A DNA stretch of 59,484 nucleotides from Paenibacillus rigui (lineage in GTDB: Bacteria > Bacillota > Bacilli > Paenibacillales > NBRC-103111). The notes beneath the pieces are model-generated. The model saw only the letters and a program-made list of their open reading frames with translations. It was not told the origin of the DNA and made no database searches. Position numbers and translations under genes: made by a program. The stretch is taken from assembly GCF_002234615.1 (NCBI RefSeq), contig NZ_NMQW01000051.1, forward strand, positions 1-59,484. Direction: 5' to 3'. Positions 40,257 through 49,020 of this stretch are shown here, in pieces (position 1 is the first letter of the stretch; the number at the start of each line of letters is the position of its first letter).

Positions 40257-40418
40257 CACTGATAGTGAAACCGTTACATCACGCGAAGCAATGTCGGTTA
40301 TCACTGATAGCGCGACAGTACATCATACAAAGCCGATGTCAGTCGTCACTGATAGTGCAACTGTTGCATTACGCAAAGCGATGCCAGTTGTCACCGGTGT
40401 AGCCGCGCATGCATGGAA
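40257..40418. repeat. Three 45-bp tandem repeats plus a partial fourth between rplK and rplA
   Basis: On the plus strand, units begin CACTGATAG at 40257, 40302 and 40347, each exactly 45 bp; a degenerate part unit starts CACCGGTG at 40392. Each unit contains an inverted repeat (AACCG/CGGTT, CGACAG/CAGTCG, CAACTG/CAGTTG) around CAT...ATG. The stems vary together at two positions, and each junction holds a small palindrome. The rplK-rplA mRNA would carry these as a row of hairpins. Confidence 0.8.
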
Positions 40419-40844
40419 TTAGTCTTCGATGACTACGCCCATGCTGCGAGCTGTACCTTCGATCATACGCATAGCAGCCTCTACGGATGCAGCGTTCAGG
40501 TCAGGCATTTTTTGTTCAGCGATTTCGCGAACAGTGGAACGTTTAACTGTAGCAACTTTCTTTTTGTTCGGTTCACCGGAACCTTTCTCGATCTTAGCAG
40601 CAACACGCAGCAATACAGCAGCCGGTGGAGTTTTTGTAATGAACGTGAAAGAACGGTCCTCGAACACAGAGATTTCAACAGGAATAATCAAACCTGCTTG
40701 ATCAGCTGTACGAGCATTGAACTCTTTACAAAAAGCCATGATGTTAACACCCGCTTGACCAAGAGCCGGACCGATTGGAGGAGCCGGATTCGCTTTACCA
40801 GCAGGAACCTGCAGTTTAACAACCTTGATAACCTTTTTTGCCAT
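40419..40844 (-). CDS. rplK: 50S ribosomal protein L11
   Basis: L11, 141 residues, in the GTPase-associated centre. The proline-rich N-terminal segment [20 protein letters not shown] that responds to thiostrepton and to uncharged tRNA signalling is intact, as is the C-terminal rRNA-binding domain ([12 protein letters not shown]). A G-rich ribosome site precedes the ATG, 42 bp after nusG. Confidence 0.97.
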   Translation of the reverse strand: MAKKVIKVVKLQVPAGKANPAPPIGPALGQAGVNIMAFCKEFNARTADQAGLIIPVEISVFEDRSFTFITKTPPAAVLLRVAAKIEKGSGEPNKKKVATVKRSTVREIAEQKMPDLNAASVEAAMRMIEGTARSMGVVIED

Positions 40845-40886
40845 TGTGTGACACCCCCTTGCATGTAGTGTGGGCAGACGCTGCTC

Positions 40887-41426
40887 CTACAGTTTTTCTA
40901 CCTGGTGATAGTCTAACTCCAGAGGCGTTTCCCGGCCGAACATGTTCACATGAACCTTCAACTTCGCTTTATCGACAAGAATTTCTTCCACCGATCCAAC
41001 AAAGTTCGCAAACGGTCCTACTTTCACACGAACGGTTTCTTTCAGATCGAAGTCAATCTTCGGTTTCGGTTCTTCCATACCCATGTGTTTGAGAATGGAT
41101 TCCACTTCATCAGGGAGCAGTGCAGTCGGCTTCGAACCAGATCCTGTTGAACCAACAAAACCTGTTACACCCGGCGTATTGCGCACAACATACCACGAGT
41201 CATCGGTTTGGATCATTTCGACCAATACGTAACCCGGATACACTTTACGCATAACCGTCTTCTTCTTGCCGTCTTTGTTCACCAGCTCTTCTTCCATCGG
41301 AACCAGAACACGAAAGATCTTGTCCTTCATATCCATTGATTCAACGCGCTTTTCCAAGTTTGCCTTGACCTTATTCTCATACCCAGAATAGGTATGTACG
41401 ACGTACCATCTTTTTTCCATTTCCAT
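40887..41426 (-). CDS. nusG: Transcription termination/antitermination factor NusG
   Basis: NusG, about 179 residues. The NGN domain (WYVVHTYSGYENKVKANLEK, YVVRNTPGVTGFVGS) binds RNA polymerase, and the C-terminal KOW domain (VKVGPFANFVGSVEEI) contacts S10 or Rho. In B. subtilis NusG also stimulates pausing. I chose ATG 41426 (five bases after AGGTGG); GTG 41435 after GGGAG and ATG 41420 (MEKRWYV, the B. subtilis-like start) are also possible. It follows secE closely. Confidence 0.95.
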   Translation of the reverse strand: MEMEKRWYVVHTYSGYENKVKANLEKRVESMDMKDKIFRVLVPMEEELVNKDGKKKTVMRKVYPGYVLVEMIQTDDSWYVVRNTPGVTGFVGSTGSGSKPTALLPDEVESILKHMGMEEPKPKIDFDLKETVRVKVGPFANFVGSVEEILVDKAKLKVHVNMFGRETPLELDYHQVEKL

Positions 41427-41447
41427 ATTAGCCACCTATACTCCCGC

Positions 41448-41660
41448 TTATTTAAAAACAAGACGAAGCAGCTCAGAAATACCCAAATCAAGTACGTAGA
41501 AGTAAATGGTCACGAGGGCAACCGTAAAAAGTACAACAAGCGTATAGCTCGTCAACTCCTTACGACTTGGCCATTTCACTTTCTTCAATTCGGACCAGCT
41601 GTCCGTAAAGTAAGAAAACGTGTTGCCGAATCCTTGCCTCATTCTTGCCAAAAAGGACAC
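41448..41660 (-). CDS. secE: Preprotein translocase subunit SecE
   Basis: SecE, 70 residues with a single C-terminal transmembrane helix (about 42-62). ELKKVKWPSRKEL is the conserved amphipathic hinge that contacts SecY. The start codon is GTG at 41660, seven bases after GGAGG. It lies between rpmG and nusG, the common bacterial order. Confidence 0.96.
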   Translation of the reverse strand: MSFLARMRQGFGNTFSYFTDSWSELKKVKWPSRKELTSYTLVVLFTVALVTIYFYVLDLGISELLRLVFK

Positions 41661-41678
41661 AACTACACCTCCAAAAAG

Positions 41679-41828
41679 CTACCTAGTTTCGCGATGAGCG
41701 GTATGTTCATTGCAAAACCTGCAAAACTTCTTCAACTCCATGCGGTCTGGATTGTTGCGCTTATTTTTATTGGACGTATAGTTTCTTTGCTTGCAGTTCG
41801 TGCACGCTAATGTGATAATAACCCGCAT
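41679..41828 (-). CDS. rpmG: 50S ribosomal protein L33 (zinc-binding form)
   Basis: L33, 49 residues, starting [17 protein letters not shown] and ending [15 protein letters not shown]. Cys9, Cys12, Cys36 and Cys39 form the zinc ribbon of the C+ form. ATG 41828 has TAGGAGG upstream. It is the first gene of the rpmG-secE-nusG unit and is preceded by a promoter and a very short terminator-like hairpin. Confidence 0.96.
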   Translation of the reverse strand: MRVIITLACTNCKQRNYTSNKNKRNNPDRMELKKFCRFCNEHTAHRETR

Positions 41829-41883
41829 GATGTACACCTCCTACGGACCAGCCTCAAATTTTTGAAAACCTTAAAGGTTCAGC

Positions 41884-41909
41884 AAAAAAACGCCTTACAG
41901 TTTTAAGGC
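41884..41909 (-). terminator. Short terminator at the 5' end of the rpmG-secE-nusG transcript
   Basis: GCCTTA-AAACTG-TAAGGC (6-bp perfect stem) is followed by G and seven U residues. It begins about 3-4 nt after the predicted transcription start, within the leader of rpmG. Confidence 0.65.
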
Positions 41910-41918
41910 TACCTGAAT

Positions 41919-41947
41919 ACTTTAGCATAACGCTATTTTCGTGTCAA
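41919..41947 (-). promoter_or_regulatory. rpmG-secE-nusG promoter
   Basis: TTGACA (41942-41947) and TAAAGT (41919-41924) are 17 bp apart with an extended TGC before the -10. The start is predicted near 41912. Confidence 0.7.
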
Positions 41948-42023
41948 GGAGAACCTATGAATATAGCCCGCTCATCAATATGTTCCAGTATTAACATAGA
42001 ATCCAGCGGATAAACCTGCCCAC

Positions 42024-42065
42024 AAAAAATAAAGCACCCCCGCAAATGTCCTGCGAAAAGGTGCC
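42024..42065 (-). terminator. Terminator after sigH
   Basis: GCACC...GGTGC encloses a second CGCA...TGCG stem; the 3' arm is followed by TTTATTTTTTG. Confidence 0.8.
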
Positions 42066-42069
42066 ATTT

Positions 42070-42714
42070 CTATGCATCTCTAACTTCCAAATATCGTTCA
42101 AGCTTTCGTTTGACCCGCTGCAGTGCATTGTCAATCGACTTCACATGCCGATCCAAATCTACCGCAATTTCCTGATAGGATCTTCCGTCCAAATAGAGCA
42201 TAAGTACTCTTCGTTCCAGATCGCTTAAGATTTCACCCATCTTATCTTCCAAGCCGCTGAATTCCTCTTGATTGATAATCAATTCTTCCGGATCGGTCAC
42301 TCGTGACCCGCAGATGACATCAAGAAGGGTGCGGTCGGAATCTTCATCATAAATAGGCTTGTCCAGTGATACGTAGGAATTAAGGGGAATATGCTTCTGA
42401 CGCGTTGCGGTTTTGATGGCCGTGATGATCTGACGAGTGATACAAAGCTCAGCAAAGGCCTTGAAGGAGGCAAGCTTATCGCCGCGAAAGTCTCGAATCG
42501 ATTTATATAAACCTATCATTCCTTCTTGCACGATATCTTCCCTGTCGGCTCCTATCAGAAAATAAGAGCGCGCTTTGGCGCGAACGAAGTTCTTGTACTT
42601 GTTAATCAAGTACTCTAATGCGTCGCCGTCCCCGTCGCGGACCGCTTCCACAATGTCTTCATCAGCCTTGAGGTCATATTCGTACATTCTCAACTCTTTG
42701 AGGTCGACACTCAC
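42070..42714 (-). CDS. sigH: RNA polymerase sporulation sigma factor SigH
   Basis: Sigma-H, 214 residues, directs early stationary-phase and sporulation genes such as spo0A and the spoIIA operon. Region 2 (ARSYFLIGADREDIVQEGMI) and the region 4 helix-turn-helix (RSYQEIAVDLDRHVKSIDNA) are nearly identical to B. subtilis. I chose GTG 42714 (MSVDLKELRMYEYDL) since GGAGGG lies seven bases upstream; the frame extends to ATG 42756, which has only a weak site. It is monocistronic: own promoter before, terminator after. Confidence 0.95.
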   Translation of the reverse strand: MSVDLKELRMYEYDLKADEDIVEAVRDGDGDALEYLINKYKNFVRAKARSYFLIGADREDIVQEGMIGLYKSIRDFRGDKLASFKAFAELCITRQIITAIKTATRQKHIPLNSYVSLDKPIYDEDSDRTLLDVICGSRVTDPEELIINQEEFSGLEDKMGEILSDLERRVLMLYLDGRSYQEIAVDLDRHVKSIDNALQRVKRKLERYLEVRDA

Positions 42715-42792
42715 CAACAATCCCTCCGGCCCGGCAAGACTACATTTTTGGTTCATAGCTTCTTACCTTTTACACGTTGAAAAGATAGGATA

Positions 42793-42822
42793 AGTATACA
42801 TTATGTAATCTATTATCGTCAA
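42793..42822 (-). promoter_or_regulatory. sigH promoter
   Basis: TTGACG (42817-42822) and TATACT (42793-42798) are 18 bp apart. The start would be near 42786, leaving a leader of about 70 nt. B. subtilis sigH is AbrB-repressed; the AT-rich flank fits but is not diagnostic. Confidence 0.7.
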
Positions 42823-42860
42823 CCGAATTCCAGCTAGCCAAAGCACCAATAACCGGAACC

Positions 42861-43376
42861 TTATTGGCCTCTGCGCCATTTTTCAAACAGGTCCTTCATC
42901 TCGCCTGTCAATTTGCTGTCAAACGTATTCCGGTGGCTTGTCGGCTTCTCACGGATTTTGACCTGAATGTCCCGCTTCGATTGGTTCACTTTAACCAACA
43001 GCTCACTCGCAGGGATTCGAAAGGCTCCCTTGCCGAAAATGACATGCTGCTCCGTCATATCGGAGGTCGCCACATAAATTTGCTTGCGGCGGCCGATATT
43101 CTCCGTAACCAGCCGTTCGATCAGCTCGTCGGCTGTTTCCTTTTCCTTGGTGTAAAAGATGCGCAGCTTGCTCTGGACATACTTCCCCCCTAGCCCCGGT
43201 ACATAGTACGCATCGAATACAAGCATGACCTTCATTCCCGAGAAGGACTGGTACTCCGCCAGCTGCTGAATGAGCCGGTCCCTTGCGTCTTCGAGACTTA
43301 TATCCTTCAGCCTCTGTAATTCCGGCCAGGCACCGATAATATTATAACCATCTACAATGAGAATTTCCTGGATCAT
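42861..43376 (-). CDS. rae1: Ribosome-dependent mRNA endonuclease Rae1 (YacP, NYN domain)
   Basis: A 171-residue PIN-like NYN-domain nuclease. Acidic active-site positions lie in ILIVDGYNIIGAW, LVFDAYYVPG and ATSDMTEQ. B. subtilis Rae1 enters the ribosomal A site and cuts certain mRNAs. The C-terminus is basic. The ATG has no clear Shine-Dalgarno; instead a small GCGG-AATA-CCGC hairpin sits one base before it, 13 bp after the rlmB stop, so it probably depends on coupling to rlmB. Confidence 0.9.
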   Translation of the reverse strand: MIQEILIVDGYNIIGAWPELQRLKDISLEDARDRLIQQLAEYQSFSGMKVMLVFDAYYVPGLGGKYVQSKLRIFYTKEKETADELIERLVTENIGRRKQIYVATSDMTEQHVIFGKGAFRIPASELLVKVNQSKRDIQVKIREKPTSHRNTFDSKLTGEMKDLFEKWRRGQ

Positions 43377-43388
43377 CGCGGTATTCCG

Positions 43389-44129
43389 CTATTTCGCCGT
43401 AATTCGTTGGCGTACAACCTCATACATAAGCACGGATGCCGCCACCGATGCGTTCAATGAATTGATGTGCCCGAACATGGGAAGCTTCAGCAGGAAGTCA
43501 CATTTTTCTTTGATTAAACGTCCCATCCCCTTATTCTCGTTCCCGATAACAATGGCCAGCGGCATATTCAGGTTCGTTTGGTATACAGGCTGCTGCGCTG
43601 CTACATCGGTACCGGCCACCCATACGCCGCGCTCCTTCAACTGCTCGATAGTTTGAGCCAGATTCGTCACACGAGCAACAGGAACATATTCGACTGCACC
43701 CGCCGACGTCTTCGATACGGTCGCCGTGAGGCCGACTGATCTGCGTTTCGGTATGATCACTCCATGTACCCCGGTACAATCAGCGGTCCGAAGAATCGAG
43801 CCCAGGTTGTGCGGATCCTCAATCTCATCCAGGATGAGAATGAACGGCTCTTCGCCGCGGCTTTGCGCACGCGCCAGGATATCCTCCACCTCAACATAAT
43901 CGTAAGCCGCAACTTGAGCAACTACGCCTTGGTGCTGCACATTCTCGACCATTTGATCCAGCTTGCGCTTGTCGGCAAACTGGACAATGATCCCGTTCTG
44001 CTTCGCTTCCGCCACAATAGGCTGCGTCAGCTGCTTTTGTGCATTTTCTGCAATCCAAATCTTATTAATCGTTCGGCCTGAGCGTAAAGCTTCAAGCACC
44101 GAGTGCTTACCGGCGATAAAATCTTCCAT
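43389..44129 (-). CDS. rlmB: 23S rRNA (guanosine-2251) 2'-O-methyltransferase RlmB (TrmH/SPOUT)
   Basis: A 246-residue SPOUT methyltransferase. The N-terminal SpoU_sub_bind domain (GKHSVLEALRSGR) and the knotted catalytic domain with LDEIEDPHNLGSILRTAD, VIGNENKGM and the C-terminal SLNASVAASVLMYEV motif are present. It follows mrnC by 12 bp with GGAGAG before the ATG. B. subtilis YacO is the orthologue at the same locus. Confidence 0.94.
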   Translation of the reverse strand: MEDFIAGKHSVLEALRSGRTINKIWIAENAQKQLTQPIVAEAKQNGIIVQFADKRKLDQMVENVQHQGVVAQVAAYDYVEVEDILARAQSRGEEPFILILDEIEDPHNLGSILRTADCTGVHGVIIPKRRSVGLTATVSKTSAGAVEYVPVARVTNLAQTIEQLKERGVWVAGTDVAAQQPVYQTNLNMPLAIVIGNENKGMGRLIKEKCDFLLKLPMFGHINSLNASVAASVLMYEVVRQRITAK

Positions 44130-44141
44130 GTGTTTCTCTCC

Positions 44142-44573
44142 TTAACCCTTATCCAGGGATAGCATTAACAAATACTGAAGCCGTTCCCACTGCTTCGTGT
44201 AGTACAAATAGCCAATCAAGCATTCAAAAGCCGTACTGTGCCGGTACTCCAAAATATCTGCATTCTTGGCCGACGTACCGGATTTGGCATTACGGCCTCT
44301 TTTTACGATATCGGTTTCGTCCTCCGTCAAATGCGGCAGCCATCCCTGCAATGCTTTCGCTTGGGCTTTAGCCGACACATACTGGGTGGATAACCGATGA
44401 AGATGGTTCGGCCTCTGATTCGGATGTGAAATTACGTACTGACGAATGAATACCTCATAGATGGCATCCCCTATATAGGCGAGGACGATAGGATTCAGTT
44501 GTTTGGGATCCTTGGCCGGCGGGAAGCTGAACAAATTAAAGTCTAACGCAAATGACTCCGGTTCCTGCTCCAT
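44142..44573 (-). CDS. mrnC: Mini-ribonuclease 3 (23S rRNA maturation)
   Basis: A 143-residue RNase III-like catalytic domain without a dsRNA-binding domain. The active-site helix is VLAYIGDAIYEVFIRQYV; a second acidic segment lies near ECLIGYLYY. Mini-III trims both ends of 23S rRNA precursor in B. subtilis. ATG 44573 overlaps the cysS stop codon (TAATG) and has GGAGG five bases upstream; the TTG start of the longer frame lies inside cysS. Confidence 0.94.
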   Translation of the reverse strand: MEQEPESFALDFNLFSFPPAKDPKQLNPIVLAYIGDAIYEVFIRQYVISHPNQRPNHLHRLSTQYVSAKAQAKALQGWLPHLTEDETDIVKRGRNAKSGTSAKNADILEYRHSTAFECLIGYLYYTKQWERLQYLLMLSLDKG

Positions 44574-45970
44574 TACTTCCTCCGCCAACGGATACCTTGA
44601 GCCGTATCCTCTAAAATAATACCGCGCTCCGTTAGCAAATCACGGATTTCGTCGGCGCGGCCCCAATTTTTCGTTTTACGGGCCTCGGTTCTTTCCACGA
44701 TCAGCTGCTCCACTTCCTCATCCAGCAGCCCTTCTTCCGCCTTGGCTAGTATGCCCAATACATGATCCATCGTTTCAAAGCGTGAAAGGAGCAGCTCCAG
44801 CGAGCTTCGCGTTACGCTCTCCTGCTGCAAATACGGATTCGCCGCATTGACAAGCTCGAATACCGCAGTAATCGCATCCGGCGTGTTGAAGTCGTCATTC
44901 ATCTTCAGCTCGAATTGACGCTGTACTTCCGTAACCGCATGCACGATTTCTTCAGCAGGCTCGCCTACCTCAGCAGTCGAAAGCCGATGTTTAATATTCG
45001 CGATGCAATTCTCAATTCGGGACAGACCGTTCTTCGCCTGCTCGACAGCTTCCTCGCTGAAGTTCAGAGGGTTCCGGTAATGAGCGGACAGCATAAAGTA
45101 ACGAATGACTTGCGGAGGAATCGCTTGAAGCATTTGATTGACATTGATACCGTTCCCCATCGATTTGGACATTTTTTCATTGTTAATATTAATATAGCCG
45201 TTATGCATCCAGTAGTTAGCCATCGGATGACCGGTGAAGCATTCAGACTGAGCAATCTCGCATTCGTGGTGAGGGAACTGCAAATCTTGCCCGCCGCCAT
45301 GGATATCGATCGTATCGCCGAGGTACTTACGCGCCATAGCCGAACACTCAATATGCCAGCCGGGACGGCCTTCCCCCCAAGGGCTTGCCCACGAAATCTC
45401 ACCCGGCTTAGCCCCTTTCCACAACACGAAGTCTTGAGGGTTCTCCTTGCGATCGTCCACCTCGACACGAATGCCAAACTGCAGCTCCTCGAGATTCTGG
45501 TGCGATAGCTTGCCGTACTCGGCGAATTTGGTTGTGCGGAAGTATACATCGCCGCCATTCTCATAGGCGTAGCCTTTATCCACCAAGCCTTGAATGAAGT
45601 CGATGATCTCCTGAATATTTTCAGTGACGCGAGGGTTCAAGGTTGCTTTGTGTACCCCTAAGCCTTCCGTGTCTTCGTAAAACTTTTGAATAAACAGCTC
45701 CGCTACCTCCGGTACCGTTGATTCCATCTGTGCGGCTTTGCGAATCAGCTTATCGTCCACATCGGTAAAATTGACAACATAGGTTACATCATAGCCTGAA
45801 GACTCCAAATACCTTCTCACGACATCAAAAAAGATAACCGGACGTGCATTGCCGATATGGATATAATCATATACCGTCGGACCGCATACGTACATTTTCA
45901 CTTTTCCCGGTGTAATCGGCTTGAATTCATCCTTGGACCGGGTCAACGTATTGTAAATTTTAAGCGCCAT
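44573..45970 (-). CDS. cysS: Cysteinyl-tRNA synthetase
   Basis: CysRS, 465 residues, class I. The HIGH motif is YIHIGNARP, the KMSKS motif is KMSKSMGN, and the zinc ligands lie in [14 protein letters not shown] and HHECEIAQ. The C-terminal anticodon-binding domain ends with [16 protein letters not shown]. It is co-transcribed after cysE behind a Cys-specific T-box, so both cysteine synthesis and charging respond to uncharged tRNA-Cys. Confidence 0.97.
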   Translation of the reverse strand: MALKIYNTLTRSKDEFKPITPGKVKMYVCGPTVYDYIHIGNARPVIFFDVVRRYLESSGYDVTYVVNFTDVDDKLIRKAAQMESTVPEVAELFIQKFYEDTEGLGVHKATLNPRVTENIQEIIDFIQGLVDKGYAYENGGDVYFRTTKFAEYGKLSHQNLEELQFGIRVEVDDRKENPQDFVLWKGAKPGEISWASPWGEGRPGWHIECSAMARKYLGDTIDIHGGGQDLQFPHHECEIAQSECFTGHPMANYWMHNGYININNEKMSKSMGNGINVNQMLQAIPPQVIRYFMLSAHYRNPLNFSEEAVEQAKNGLSRIENCIANIKHRLSTAEVGEPAEEIVHAVTEVQRQFELKMNDDFNTPDAITAVFELVNAANPYLQQESVTRSSLELLLSRFETMDHVLGILAKAEEGLLDEEVEQLIVERTEARKTKNWGRADEIRDLLTERGIILEDTAQGIRWRRK

Positions 45971-46003
45971 CTTGTTGGCAGCCTCCGTTCTTCGACTGAA
46001 AAT

Positions 46004-46648
46004 TCAATTCACTTTATTTTTGTTCAATTCATCCAATTCCTGCTTGAGCCCCTCAATTTGCTGCTGCATCTGGCGGAACATATCGATGACCGGATCCGGC
46101 AAATTGTTATGATCCAGCTTTCCGATACGAACACCATCCCGCTTCACGATACGACCCGGGATACCGACCACGGTGCTGTTTTGCGGCACTTCGCTTAAAA
46201 CGACCGCATTCGCGCCGATTCTTGAATTGTCCCCTACCTTAAACGAACCCAACACCTTGGCGCCTGAGGCGATAACGACATTGTTACCAATCGTAGGGTG
46301 ACGTTTGCCTTTCTCTTTGCCGGTTCCTCCGAGTGTAACCCCTTGGTACAAAACGACGTCATCCCCGATTTCACAGGTTTCGCCAATGATAACTCCCATA
46401 CCGTGATCGATAAAGAAGCGGCGCCCGATCACGGCACCCGGATGAATCTCAATCCCAGTCATAAACCGGCTGATCTGGGAAATGATACGAGCGGTGGTAT
46501 ACCAGCCTCGTTTGTAGAACCAGTGTCCTACCCGGTGCGCCCAAAGCGCATGAAGACCGGAATACGTAAAGGCGACCTCGAACCAGCTGCGAGCAGCCGG
46601 ATCGTTTTCAAAAATCGTTTCGATATCTTCTCTCATGTACTTAAACAA
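46004..46648 (-). CDS. cysE: Serine O-acetyltransferase
   Basis: CysE, about 214 residues, makes O-acetylserine for cysteine synthesis. A helical N-terminal domain ([21 protein letters not shown]) leads into a left-handed beta-helix of hexapeptide repeats with [18 protein letters not shown] and [15 protein letters not shown]. The C-terminal tail is charged and coiled. I chose TTG 46648 (MFKYMRED, matching relatives) although GTG 46657 has a better-spaced GGGAG. The open frame to 46927 runs through the T-box leader and is not coding. Confidence 0.93.
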   Translation of the reverse strand: MFKYMREDIETIFENDPAARSWFEVAFTYSGLHALWAHRVGHWFYKRGWYTTARIISQISRFMTGIEIHPGAVIGRRFFIDHGMGVIIGETCEIGDDVVLYQGVTLGGTGKEKGKRHPTIGNNVVIASGAKVLGSFKVGDNSRIGANAVVLSEVPQNSTVVGIPGRIVKRDGVRIGKLDHNNLPDPVIDMFRQMQQQIEGLKQELDELNKNKVN

Positions 46649-46998
46649 GATGATCACCCGCTCTCTCCCGTGAAGCGTTATACATTCAGAGCAACAGAAA
46701 AAGCCCCCGCAGCCCGAAGGCTGCAGAGGCGAAAATTGTCGCGGTTCCACTCTGCTTGAACACTGCTGACACAGGTTCATCTCGTGCGTTCGTAACGTGA
46801 ACGTATACGGTAGGACTACCTTGCCTTCGCACCATAAGGTGGCAGGCAGCTCGTCGATACGGCTCCCAGGTGCATTTCCAACTGACTGGCATGGTGCAAC
46901 TTTCAGCACGGACGTGTCAATAGCCACCGCCCGGTTGCCCTCTCTGTGAAGCCCTTGATCTGTTGTACTCTCCTGTTCAACGCCTCGGTCTTATATTG
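46649..46998 (-). ncRNA. T-box riboswitch for cysteine upstream of cysE
   Basis: The 350-nt leader has the expected parts: an AGAGAG block and GAAAGTTGCACC, a specifier loop with TGC (46872-46874) followed by A, and the T-box GAGTGGAACCGCG (46740-46752). Then comes a 12-bp terminator stem (GCCTCTGCAGCC...) with TTTTTC (46697-46730). The bulge TGGA can pair with the UCCA end of tRNA-Cys, whose discriminator is U in bacteria. Uncharged tRNA-Cys would favour read-through into cysE-cysS. Confidence 0.9.
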
Positions 46999-47004
46999 TT
47001 ATTT

Positions 47005-47033
47005 AGTATACCGCTAAACATTTTGGTTTACAA
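47005..47033 (-). promoter_or_regulatory. cysE-cysS promoter
   Basis: TTGTAA (47028-47033, the last codon and stop of gltX) and TATACT (47005-47010) are 17 bp apart. The start near 46998 fits the beginning of the T-box leader. Confidence 0.7.
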
Positions 47034-48485
47034 TAATTTGTTCAATCTTTCGACAACCTTTTGTTTACCGAGCAAATACAAGGTCATGTTCAAGTCAGGT
47101 CCGTGTGTCTGACCGGTTAATGCAACACGGATCGGCATAAATAGCTGCTTGCCCTTGAAGCCCGTCTCCTTTTGTACAGCTTTCAGCATAGGGGACATAT
47201 GCTCCGGCTCGAAGGCTTCGGCCTGGTCTACCTGATCCAAAAATGCTTTCAGCACAACCGGGACTGACTCCTCGGCTAGTACGGCCTTCGCTTCTTCATT
47301 CTCCAGCGTAACGTCCTCCTGGAAGAAGAGCTGAGCGAGCGGCACAATTTCGGCAGCATAATGCATCCGCTCTTGATTCAAGCCAACCAGGCGCTCGACC
47401 CATACCTGCTGTTCCTCAGTCAAAGCTGCAGGAATGAAGCCCGCTTTTTGCAGGTGAGGCAGTGCCAGCTCCACAACATGGGCAGGGTCTGATTTTTTCA
47501 GGTAATGGTTGTTCATCCAGTTTAATTTATCCATATCAAATACCGCGGGGCTTTTGGATACACGATCCAGGTCGAATTGGGAAATAAGCTCCTCTTTCGA
47601 GAAAATTTCTTCTTCCCCTTTGGGCGACCAGCCCAACAGAACGATAAAATTAAGCACCGCTTCAGGCAAATAGCCGAGCTCCTTGTACTGCTCAATAAAC
47701 TGGATGATGGATTCGTCGCGCTTGCTCATTTTCTTGCGGTCCTGATTCAAAATCAGCGAGAGATGAGCGAATTGCGGCACAGGCAAATTTAGTGCCTCGT
47801 ACATCATAATTTGTCTTGGCGTATTGGATAGATGCTCTTCCCCGCGGATAACCAAAGTAATTTGCATCAGATGATCATCCAAAATGACGGCAAAATTATA
47901 GGTCGGGATACCATCCGGACGAACAATAATAAAGTCACCGATTCCATTCGTCTCAAACTCAACGTGTTCGCGCACGCGGTCCTCGAAAGCAATAACTTGA
48001 TCTGCCGGGACACGAAAGCGAATGGAAGGCTTGCGCCCTTCCGCTTTGAACTTCTCCACCTGCTCCGCAGTCAAATGACGGCATCTGCCGGAATACCGCG
48101 GCATTTCGCCTTTGGCCTCCTGCTCCGCGCGCTCCTGCTCCAGATCCGCCTCCGAGCAGTAGCAGTGGTAGGCGTTCCCGCCCTCCAGCAGTTGATCCAC
48201 ATAGGGCTGATACAAGCCCAGCCGTTCCATTTGCCGGTAAGGGCCGTAAGGACCTCCGATATCGACGCTTTCGTCCCAGTCCAAACCAAGCCATTTCAGA
48301 CCGTTCAGTTGATTATCAATCCCTGACTCCACGTGCCGGGTTTGGTCCGTATCCTCGAAACGTACGATAAACTGACCGTTATGCTTGCGTGCCAATAAAT
48401 AATTCAACAAGGCTGTGCGCGCACCGCCAATATGAAGATGTCCCGTAGGACTTGGTGCATAACGCACACGAAAATGACCTGACAT
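47028..48485 (-). CDS. gltX: Glutamyl-tRNA synthetase
   Basis: GluRS, 485 residues, class I. The HIGH region is [16 protein letters not shown] and the KMSKS region is KMSKRDESI. Firmicute GluRS is usually non-discriminating and also charges tRNA-Gln, later fixed by GatCAB (established for the group, not shown here). GGAGAGGGG precedes the ATG. No T-box precedes gltX. Confidence 0.97.
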   Translation of the reverse strand: MSGHFRVRYAPSPTGHLHIGGARTALLNYLLARKHNGQFIVRFEDTDQTRHVESGIDNQLNGLKWLGLDWDESVDIGGPYGPYRQMERLGLYQPYVDQLLEGGNAYHCYCSEADLEQERAEQEAKGEMPRYSGRCRHLTAEQVEKFKAEGRKPSIRFRVPADQVIAFEDRVREHVEFETNGIGDFIIVRPDGIPTYNFAVILDDHLMQITLVIRGEEHLSNTPRQIMMYEALNLPVPQFAHLSLILNQDRKKMSKRDESIIQFIEQYKELGYLPEAVLNFIVLLGWSPKGEEEIFSKEELISQFDLDRVSKSPAVFDMDKLNWMNNHYLKKSDPAHVVELALPHLQKAGFIPAALTEEQQVWVERLVGLNQERMHYAAEIVPLAQLFFQEDVTLENEEAKAVLAEESVPVVLKAFLDQVDQAEAFEPEHMSPMLKAVQKETGFKGKQLFMPIRVALTGQTHGPDLNMTLYLLGKQKVVERLNKLL

Positions 48486-48534
48486 AAAAATTGCCCCTCT
48501 CCTGATTAAACCTAGAACCGTAGAATATTAGTTG

Positions 48535-49020
48535 TTATGATAGCACATCTTGAATCAGACAAACAACAGATTGTGCGGCGATCCCTTCACCGCGCCCCGG
48601 GAATCCAAGCTTCTCCGTTGTCGTTGCCTTCACATTGACTTGCGAAGGGTTTGCTTCCAGCGCTTCCGCAATCCGTTCTACCATCGCGGGAATATACGGC
48701 GCCATTTTGGGCTTCTGGGCAATGATGGTCGAATCGATATTGCCAAGCTTATACCCCGCTTCTTTCGCCAGCTTCCACACATGCACAAGCAGCTTGTAGC
48801 TGTCTGCATCCTTGAATTCCGGATCCGTATCCGGGAAATGCTTGCCGATATCTCCAAGCCCCAGCGCACCGAGAATCGCGTCACTAATCGCGTGCAGCAG
48901 AACATCTGCATCCGAATGCCCTAGCAGTCCCAGTTCATAAGGGATGTCCACTCCCCCGATAATGCATTTTCGTCCTTCTACCAGCTGATGCACGTCAAAG
49001 CCTTGTCCTACTCGAATCAT
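48535..49020 (-). CDS. ispF: 2-C-methyl-D-erythritol 2,4-cyclodiphosphate synthase
   Basis: IspF, 161 residues, fifth step of the MEP isoprenoid pathway. Metal ligands lie in GFDVHQL (Asp9, His11) and the trimer-core motif [16 protein letters not shown] follows; [19 protein letters not shown] is near the end. ATG 49020 overlaps the ispD stop (ATGA) and has GGGGAG upstream, so IspD and IspF are coupled. The longer open frame lies inside ispD. Confidence 0.96.
   Translation of the reverse strand: MIRVGQGFDVHQLVEGRKCIIGGVDIPYELGLLGHSDADVLLHAISDAILGALGLGDIGKHFPDTDPEFKDADSYKLLVHVWKLAKEAGYKLGNIDSTIIAQKPKMAPYIPAMVERIAEALEANPSQVNVKATTTEKLGFPGRGEGIAAQSVVCLIQDVLS

Noticed and set aside
40257-40418. 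CRISPR array
   Set aside because: The units are directly adjacent 45-bp repeats with no unique spacers between constant repeats, and no cas genes are nearby.
40171-40422. 83-codon plus-strand frame with 15-residue repeats (TDSATV...) opposite the rplA start and the rplK-rplA spacer
   Set aside because: The peptide repeat follows from a 45-bp DNA repeat, the frame starts inside rplA antisense, and no ribosome site was seen. Stem covariation explains the base changes as well. Not called a gene, but noted in the repeat finding.
46649-46927. N-terminal extension of CysE by about 93 residues
   Set aside because: The frame runs through the T-box antiterminator and terminator. The cysE start at 46648 (or 46657) matches relatives.
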